Positions 43,054-48,406 of a stretch of 48,406 bases of DNA are shown here, in pieces. Both the position numbers and the translations under genes were made by a program. The notes beneath the pieces are model-generated. The model was not told where the DNA came from and searched no databases. It saw only the letters and a program-made list of their open reading frames with translations. This stretch comes from Symbiodinium natans (taxonomy: Eukaryota; Sar; Dinophyceae; Suessiales; Symbiodiniaceae), in the NCBI GenBank assembly GCA_905221605.1, contig CAJNDS010000553.1, positions 66,501 to 114,906 on the forward strand, in the 5' to 3' direction. How positions within the stretch are numbered: position 1 is the stretch's first letter; each line of letters opens with the position of its first letter.

Positions 43054-43369
43054 AACCCTAAGCCCAAAAGCGTGAAATGGCGAAGCCCTGAACAAGCCCC
43101 TTAAACCCTCAACCCTAAACCCTATAACCCTAAACCTTCATGCCGTTGCATGAAATTACAGGGTCCTTAAGGGTTAGGGTTTAGGGTTCAGGATTTAGGG
43201 TTTAGGGTTTTAGGAAATATAGGGTCCTGAAGGTGGGCGTATTCCTTATTGAAGGGGTATTGAGGGTATTAGTCTTTCTGGGCCGAAACATCATGAGATG
43301 CGGAGGTTATGTGGGGTTCAAGGGAGGTTGGTAACCCAAGATTCCCTAAGACACACATGTATGTGTGCA

Positions 43370-43465
43370 CATGTGTATATATACATATATATATATGTAC
43401 ATATGTATATTCCTATATACATATGTAAATATATACATATACATATATTTACATATATGTATAGG
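43370..43465. repeat. (TATACA)n microsatellite
   Basis: TATACATATATATATATG-type units, the cause of the Tyr/Ile-rich frames here. Confidence 0.95.
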
Positions 43466-43724
43466 TTTGTCTGCTTTGTAACCTAGACGATGGCCGGTGG
43501 GATTTCGTGTGCCCTGAGCCCGACCCCAAACATCCCAAGCCATTTTGAGTTTATAGGGCCCTGAGCCCCAACCCCGAAACCTCAGGGATTCCGAGCACAA
43601 GTTAAGGTATATCCCTAGACCCTAAAAGGGTGTAGCGTCGTTATGGAAGGGGCATTGCGCTTTCTGGGCTGTCCTAAAACCCGAAACCTAAACCCTAAAC
43701 CCCCGAACCTCGTGAACCCCGTAG

Positions 43725-43792
43725 ACGAAGGTTGGCGCCAGGCGGATGGGGGCCCACAGGGCGGCACGCCCAGATGCGAAGCTTGGTTTCAG
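43725..43792 (+). CDS. Candidate exon
   Basis: AACCCCGTAG, two bases, then EGWRQADGGPQGGTPRCEAW plus FQ, ending CAG/GTGGGG. Left flank CCCTAAA, right flank TTTAGGG. Two other frames are open. Confidence 0.4.
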
Positions 43793-44141
43793 GTGGGGGT
43801 TTAGGGTTTAGGATGTAGGGTTTTAGGGTTTACGAAAATAGAGGGGGACTATATTACCCCAAAAAGTAGGACTCCCTTATAATGAGGACCCCCATAAGGT
43901 ACCCCCTGTTTTCGGAAACCCCCAGGTCTAAGCCTTGGTGCTGGCGGAGTTTAGTGTCTGGGTTTGTTGGGACTTTTCTTGGTTTGTGGTGCTTTGGATC
44001 AAGGGATTCGGATACCCCTTAAGGTTTTCCTTTTATTTCGCCTAATATGGCTCGTATCTTATATATATCTTAGGAATCCTTAAAAGGGCCCCAAACCCAA
44101 GGGCACAAACTTAGGGGTCCAAAGTAGAGTCGCAGGATTGG

Positions 44142-44222
44142 ATGTGAAAGTTTAGGGTTTAGGGTTTAGGGTTAGGGTTTAGGGTTTAGGGTTTAGGGTG
44201 TAGGGTTTAGGGTTTAGGGGGC
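44142..44222 (+). repeat. Telomere-like tract
   Basis: About nine TTTAGGG units with TGTAGGG. Confidence 0.95.
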
Positions 44223-44326
44223 TTCAAGTGGAGTTTAGGGCTTTGCCTCAGGCACTGCTGGTTCTGTCGAGGGCCCATGTCCCTACATAGTAGATACTTC
44301 GGGATTCAAGTCTAATGGTGTTTATA

Positions 44327-44442
44327 TCGGCCTTGATTTTGGTCCCTTACCTCCTTGAAATGGTTCTGAGGTATGGGCCCTTGGGTTTTAGAGGGTATAT
44401 AAGGGGTCCCCCATACTAAGGGACCATGCAACTTCCATGAGA
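44327..44442 (+). mobile_element. Dispersed family B, uninterrupted copy
   Basis: GGTCCCTTACCTCC, CTGAGGTATGGGCCCTTGGG, ACTAAGGGACCATGCAACTT. It shows the order of blocks without a telomere tract inside. Confidence 0.65.
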
Positions 44443-44463
44443 TAAAACGGTTTTCATATATTC

Positions 44464-44512
44464 GCTTTAAGGCCCAAGTATATACTATATCGCTACATGG
44501 ACCCTGAGGGGT
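44464..44512. mobile_element. Solo arm of the foldback family seen at 4527
   Basis: AAGGCCCAAGTATATACTAT and CTACATGGACCC match one arm. Confidence 0.6.
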
Positions 44513-44787
44513 TTAGGGGAGTATGATCAGGTTGTCAGAGAGGAGGTTGCGGAAGTTCATCAGCTTACAGTAGGTGATGAGTAGGCAACCTTAAACTTTG
44601 ACCCAGAACCCCCCCCTAGAACCCAACACCCTACACCCTAGACCCTAAACCCTAAACCCTCCCTTAAACCGCAAAGGTTACTCCTGCATAGAAACCCTAA
44701 GGCCTCCGAACCCGCAACCGCAAAATGACTTACTTCTTGTTTAGGGTTCAGGGTTTAGGGTTTAAGGTTCAGGGTAAAGTTGTACAG

Positions 44788-44901
44788 GGCCGTCTTGCAG
44801 AGAAAGAAAAAAGTATCGCAAGGCCACTTTATGCAGAACGACTAGAGTTTCTTCCAAGGCCCACGATGGCTGAGGGTGATGCGGTTGAGGGCTCCATCTA
44901 C
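44788..44901 (+). CDS. Candidate exon
   Basis: AAAGTTGTACAG then GRLAEKEKSIARPLYAERLE, FLPRPTMAEGDAVEGSIY, running into CCCTAAA. Codon bias is weaker than in other exons. Confidence 0.4.
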
Positions 44902-45000
44902 CCTAAACCCTAAGCCCTCAACACGGGACAGAAAGGATCAGGTAGGGAAAGGTCTTGAGATATGAAAGGGCTTCGGGCGTGAGTTAACGTTCGAGGTCTT

Positions 45001-45180
45001 TTGATGTTGAGGCCTGTGATCCGATTGTTGGACTTTAAATGGCCTTGGAATAGACTTTGCAGGGGAGGTGTGACACAGTGTCTATACACCTGTGGAGGAA
45101 CTTTATGCTATGACTGCGAAATTGGACATGGGCAGGCAAATCTTGAAACTCGCTGTGTTGGGCTCTCCATCCACCCTAGA
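45001..45180 (+). CDS. Candidate Cys-rich exon
   Basis: The frame reads LLDFKWPWNRLCRGGVTQCL, YTCGGTLCYDCEIGHGQANL, ETRCVGLSIHPRP to TAG just after. Its last residues resemble the end of the frame at 44788 (GSIYPKP versus LSIHPRP), because both run into telomere-like units. CxxxCx4CxxC could bind metal, but codon bias is poor. Confidence 0.3.
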
Positions 45181-45612
45181 CCCTAGACCCCTAAAAACTA
45201 AGTCTCTTGTGCTAGTGTGAGAGTCGAGACCCTAAACCCGAAAACCTGGGGAAATCAGCTTAACCTAAACCCTAAACCCTGAACCCTGAACCCTAACTTG
45301 CTTGGTTATTGGAGAAACAAGGAGCAAGAGCTACGAGTATGCCAAGGCCGGGGGGGGGGGGGTTTAGGGAGAAGTCATACTTGCGGGGAGAGGAGAGGAG
45401 GAGGGGGTCTGCGAAATGTGGGTTTTAGGGTCGCCGGGTTTTAGGGTTTTTGCGTCGCCGGGTTTTAGGATGATGAGGTTTAAGAGTGTCAGGGTTGCCC
45501 TATACCCTTAGTTAACTCTCAACCGGATCTTATCATGCTGGAGTCTATGTTAGGGGTCCCCTATTTTTGGAGCCTCAACCCCCCCCCCCCCCAAATATGC
45601 CTAACCCTAAAG

Positions 45613-45760
45613 AGAGGGGCCCCGGGATGTGTGAAGTGCATGTCACGCGCTTTGCCAAATGGTCGCAAGGGTAGCGTGGCTCGTCCGACAGTCTGTTTTG
45701 TCATGAGGTACCGACGCAAATCCAGCATCTACACTTGCAGCTTGAAGTACAAATTTCCCA
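45613..45760 (+). CDS. Candidate exon
   Basis: Open after AAAGAG: GAPGCVKCMSRALPNGRKGS, VARPTVCFVMRYRRKSSIYT, CSLKYKFP. A shorter, better biased frame (GPGMCEVHVTRFAKWSQG then stop) overlaps its first third. Confidence 0.35.
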
Positions 45761-45991
45761 CCCTAAACCCCGAAACCCTCAGCCTCTAAACCCCAAATTT
45801 GCCCAGGTCTCCGAAGCACAGGTCGGGGGCTTCAGGGTTTAATTAGGGTTTAGGGTTTGAGGTTTGACTCTCGGTCCCTGAGCCACACTTTGCTCTTCAA
45901 GCCCATCCAGCCAGCAAAAGAGTGACTTCTACATCATTGCAGCATGAAGGAGGCAGATTCACAAGTCTCACGGCCAGTCTAGGGGTGCTCA

Positions 45992-46087
45992 GTAGGCCCT
46001 TGGGACACTGTAGATTTCCCCTTCTTGGGTTTAAGAGGATCATATTCAGGAATATGTTGTCAGAGGGTCTTACGGGCCATCCTAGGC
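45992..46087 (+). repeat. Dispersed family D, copy 4, upstream of the 46121 gene
   Basis: TAGGCCCTTGGGACACTGTA, TTTAAGAGGATCATATTCAG, GGGTCTTACGGGCCATCC. Confidence 0.9.
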
Positions 46088-46120
46088 TAAATGGTGTTTG
46101 TTCTTGGGGGCTCTGCGCGG

Positions 46121-46296
46121 ATGGCGTGGTGTAGATGCTTGCTTCTTGCCGCTGCGGTGAACCCTGCAAGTGCTTCGGACGCGGTTGGCGATGAGGTGGC
46201 TGGCAGCTCAAGGTCGCACACCTCTGACCGATTGCAGATTGCAGCTGACACTAGCTTTCCGCCTTTCGATCTGGCTGGAGACTTGGCTGCCCAGTG
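46121..46296 (+). CDS. First exon of a small secreted-protein gene
   Basis: ATG opens MAWCRCLLLAAAVNPASASD, a good signal peptide: a short positive n-region, a Leu/Ala core and an ASA-like cleavage site. It is followed by AVGDEVAGSSRSHTSDRLQI, AADTSFPPFDLAGDLAAQ and two bases of a Trp codon at a GT donor (GTACCC). A further in-frame ATG at 46091 is less biased. AADTSFPPFD resembles the start of family-3 extracellular solute-binding domains, a weak and unproven likeness. Confidence 0.6.
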
Positions 46297-46509
46297 GTAC
46301 CCTTTACCCAGTGGTACCCTGTACCCCCTTTTTACGTGTTCAAGGTTTCCTTATTAATGTAACCAACACCAAAATAAAAACAAAAAAGAGTGCCGTTATT
46401 ATAATATGGTTGCTAAGGCTACTAAGAAAAATGTCCTCAGTCTCCCTAAACCCTAAACCCTAAACCCTAAACCCTAAACCCAAGGAGAAGAGGCTGGGTT
46501 GCTTTTCAG
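46297..46509 (+). other. 213-nt intron containing CCCTAAA units
   Basis: GTACCC...GCTTTTCAG. A CCCTAAA tract of about 36 bases (46444-46480) lies 30 bases before the acceptor. The phase (2/2) is conserved across it. Confidence 0.6.
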
Positions 46510-46654
46510 GGCCGGCCAAGCAGCCCAAGGGTTCGACTGCTCGGCCTCCCTGCTGGCCAAAGACTCACCCGGCATGGACTACCGACGCCTGCAGCTGTCG
46601 GTGCTTGCTGAAAGTAGCGTGTGCCTAGGCAGTCCCCTTGGGACATTTTTCTAG
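46510..46654 (+). CDS. Second and last exon of the small secreted-protein gene
   Basis: After GGTTGCTTTTCAG one base completes Trp, then AGQAAQGFDCSASLLAKDSP, GMDYRRLQLSVLAESSVCLG, and the frame enters dispersed family D and stops at TAG (46652-46654). The predicted precursor is about 106 residues. Codon bias falls off where family D begins, so the last ten residues are repeat-derived. Confidence 0.6.
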
Positions 46655-46720
46655 ATTTTCCTTGGTATTTTAAAGGCGCCATCTTCAGGAATATTGTTTT
46701 CAGAGGCTCTTAAACGTACC
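46631..46720 (+). repeat. Dispersed family D, copy 5, over the gene's stop
   Basis: GTCCCCTTGGGACATTTTTC and TTCAGGAATATTGTTTTCAG. With 45992 it brackets the gene by direct repeats. Confidence 0.8.
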
Positions 46721-46819
46721 CGATATACTCCCTCGAAGGGCAAAATCTAGGGGGATATACAGGTACCTCATTCCCTCATTCCCTACCAGCCAAAACAGTA
46801 AGTAAAGGGACCATCCCAG

Positions 46820-46930
46820 GACCCTAAACCCTAAACCCTTAACCCTTAACCCTTAAACCCTAAACCCTAAACCCTACGACACGGGTGGGGAAAAAAAAAA
46901 ACCCTAAACCCTAACCCTAAACCCTTCAAA
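46820..46930 (-). repeat. Telomere-like tract with CCCTTAA block
   Basis: CCCTAAA, then three CCCTTAA units, CCCTAAA, a short A-run and further units. Confidence 0.9.
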
Positions 46931-46947
46931 AAGGACCATCCTAGGTC

Positions 46948-47049
46948 CTCGGTGTGGACGAACTTGTGGGGGCCGTCGGAGGCCGAGCCAGTGCCGGACA
47001 CTCTCTGGCTCACGAAGGCGCACATCTCAAGCTCCGGCGGAGACAAGGT
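46948..47049 (-). CDS. Candidate - strand exon
   Basis: On the - strand: TLSPPELEMCAFVSQRVSGT, GSASDGPHKFVHTE, with about nine in ten third positions G or C. The + strand is open too, with clearly weaker bias. The acceptor would be TTCTGAG inside the tract to its right. A donor is not obvious. Confidence 0.4.
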
Positions 47050-47054
47050 CTCAG

Positions 47055-47160
47055 AACCCTGAACCCTAAACCCTAAACCCTAAACCCTAGACCCTAGACC
47101 CTAGACCCTAAACCCCAAACCCTAAACCCTAAACCCTAAACCCTAAACCATTAACCCAAA
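47055..47160 (-). repeat. Telomere-like tract with CCCTAGA block
   Basis: CCCTAAA units enclose three CCCTAGA units. Confidence 0.9.
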
Positions 47161-47249
47161 CCTTAAACCTCGTACAGGGCTTAGGGATTGGGGTTCAGAT
47201 TATCTTGTATAGTAGGAATCTGAGAAGTAGAGGGTATAGGACCCCCTTT

Positions 47250-47275
47250 TTTTTTTTTTGGGGGGGGGGGGGGGT
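47250..47275 (+). repeat. T/G homopolymer junction
   Basis: About 12 T then about 14 G, followed by a dispersed segment (CCCTACTACCCCCC) also at 18940. Confidence 0.9.
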
Positions 47276-47474
47276 CTTTTCGTCCCAAAGGATCATGGGT
47301 TTCCCTACTACCCCCCCTCTAGGTTCCCCCCTTAAATAACCCTTAAATAGGCTTGATTATCCCGAAATAGCCCTAGTTTTAGGGGAAACCCAGGGGGGGT
47401 GGGGGGTGGGATGGTAGCTCTAACTCTAAACCCTAAACCCTAAACCCTAAACCCTTAACCCAGAAAGTGGGTAG

Positions 47475-47540
47475 ATGAAGGTTATGCCGCTGCTCACCGC
47501 GGCCTTAGACACTGAGCCACAGACTGCGGGCGCTATGCAG
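47475..47540 (+). CDS. Candidate exon
   Basis: GTGGGTAG then MKVMPLLTAALDTEPQTAGA plus MQ, ending CAG/GTGACT. The ATG directly after AG could be a start or internal. Strong codon bias. Confidence 0.45.
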
Positions 47541-47586
47541 GTGACTGAGAACCTTGGGGGGACGCACATGAACCCTAAAAGGGTGG

Positions 47587-47645
47587 TTAGGGTTTAGGGT
47601 TTAGGGTTTAGGGTTTAGGGTTTAGGGTTTAGGGTTTAGGGTTTA
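47587..47645 (+). repeat. Telomere-like tract
   Basis: Eight perfect TTTAGGG units. Confidence 0.95.
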
Positions 47646-47853
47646 TATTACCCTATAATCGGAATATAGAGTAGTACTGGGCCTCGTATAGGGTTTAGGG
47701 CTTTTGGTTCAAATTACCTTATAGTAGGAATTAGAGTAGTCATTAGGGTCTAGGACCCCAACTTTCTTGGGGGGTCATCTTCCTTTAGAATGGGAATTGG
47801 AGAGGTATATCTTGCAGAGGACCCCCAATTTGTTCCATAATTTCGTCCCAAAG

Positions 47854-47983
47854 GAAGGCGCAGTTTCAGAGCGAGCTCACGGTCTACTATGACTGCTGGC
47901 AGCCCGGGGAGGCCCGCGTAGAGCTTCGTCTGACTCTGGCCGCCGACGAAGAAGGCAACCACAGCCAAGAGATTCTTGCCTAG
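47854..47983 (+). CDS. Terminal coding exon, unknown protein
   Basis: CGTCCCAAAG, one base, then KAQFQSELTVYYDCWQPGEA, RVELRLTLAADEEGNHSQEI, LA and TAG (47981-47983). About three quarters of third positions are G/C. The alternating pattern (ELTVYYDCW...RVELRLTL) suggests beta strands. An ATG frame on the - strand (47750-47968) overlaps and is the main competitor. Confidence 0.55.
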
Positions 47984-48106
47984 CCAAGTCTTGAACTTTA
48001 TAAGTTTTTTGGGGATGTCTAAAGTCTTTTTTGGGCTTCCTTACTTAGTAGGAGTATAGAAAAAAGTTGAACTCTTAATTTCTCCCTGGGCTGTCGGGAG
48101 AAGTAA
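47979..48106. mobile_element. MITE-like family C, copy 3
   Basis: CCTAGCCAAGTCTTGAACTT, TTTTTTGGGCTTCCTTACTT, and the right end GGGCTGTCGGGAGAAGTAAG. It overlaps the stop of the exon at 47854. Confidence 0.6.
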
Positions 48107-48255
48107 GGATATGTCTGGCCTGGTCGAAGGTCTGCCGCTTAGGCTTCGAAGGCCTCGTGGTGCGGCATGGCGAGTTTAACGAGTGGCCGATCTTTCCGAG
48201 GTCTGATGAGAACGACAGCGGCTGGTTTGCGCCAGTTTTTTATCCTAGACTCTGA
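48079..48255 (+). CDS. Terminal coding exon, unknown protein
   Basis: Open for 58 codons to TGA (48253-48255) and without an ATG. The best-biased part, after GCCGCTTAG, reads FEGLVVRHGEFNEWPIFPRS, DENDSGWFAPVFYPRL. The first codons lie in a family C element, so the real start is probably an AG between 48107 and 48142. Confidence 0.55.
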   Translation, partial: FLPGLSGEVRICLAWSKVCRLGFEGLVVRHGEFNEWPIFPRSDENDSGWFAPVFYPRL

Positions 48256-48370
48256 GTATGGGATGTAGGGTTTAGGGTTTAGGGTTTAGCGTTTAGGGTT
48301 TAGGGTTTAGGGTTTAGGGTTTAGGGTTTAGGGTTTAGGGTTTAGGGTTTAGCGGCTGGTTTGCGCCAGT
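48217..48370 (+). repeat. 20-bp exon segment repeated on both sides of a telomere-like tract
   Basis: AGCGGCTGGTTTGCGCCAGT occurs at 48217-48236 and again at 48351-48370, with a TTTAGGG tract (48267-48350) directly before the second copy. Confidence 0.9.
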
Positions 48371-48406
48371 GTTCCCCCCCCCCCCCCCCTCCAACAGAAA
48401 ACCTTT

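Noticed and set aside
45897-46211. 104-codon - strand frame
   Set aside because: It spans dispersed family D and the antisense of the well-supported first exon at 46121.
1-48406. A chromosome end
   Set aside because: Tracts are short, interspersed, in both orientations and separated by unique sequence; neither window end is a long terminal array.
1-48406. Dinoflagellate spliced-leader relics
   Set aside because: No convincing match to the conserved leader was found by eye; absence does not exclude the group.

Overview
What this is. The window looks like nuclear DNA of a eukaryote, most plausibly a dinoflagellate or a related alga. The basis is indirect: Arabidopsis-type (TTTAGGG)n repeats are scattered through most of it in both orientations, the coding signal comes as many very short G/C-ending exons, and introns are dense. 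No protein could be assigned to a named family with confidence, no rRNA, tRNA or spliced-leader sequence was seen, and nothing prokaryotic was found. The taxonomic call is an inference.

Layout. (1) About 0-24.4 kb and 37.3-48.4 kb are a mosaic of telomere-like tracts (7 to about 110 bases), short dispersed foldback or MITE-like elements, homopolymer G/C runs, and 'islands' of 30-260 bases. Read in the right frame, many islands are convincing coding exons: they are open, mostly G/C in the third codon position, preceded by AG and followed by GT. Nearly all lie on the + strand; a few lie on the - strand. (2) 24.4-37.3 kb is a different block with almost no telomere motif. It is bounded by AT-rich microsatellites and holds a purine/pyrimidine-asymmetric duplicated region (25-32 kb), an 87-bp minisatellite (32.06-33.24 kb), a 31-bp minisatellite (33.5-34.1 kb) and a 10-bp-unit higher-order array with alternating orientation (34.1-37.1 kb).

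How it fits together. The telomere-like tracts lie between exons whose reading frames join in phase when the tract is removed as a GT...AG intron. The unit itself contains GTTTAG, so any TTTAGGG-oriented array starts with a potential 5' splice site and ends with a potential 3' splice site. The clearest cases are pure-repeat introns of 76 nt (22871-22946) and 41 nt (23239-23279), a 25-nt intron (40342-40366), and a two-exon gene for a small protein with a signal peptide (46121-46654). The best partial gene chains are 2275-2591, 11771-14874, 20866-21469, 22007-23030, 23204-23677, 40247-40552, 41621-42137 and 46121-46654. A TA-flanked MITE family (four copies and a solo end) shows insertions in both directions: one copy sits in a telomere tract, a telomere tract sits in another copy, and a third copy splits an exon whose frame is restored when the MITE and one TA are removed.

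Limits. Exon calls rest on open frames, codon bias and splice-like signals read by eye. No homology search or transcript evidence was available, and several islands are open in more than one frame or on both strands; this is stated where it applies.
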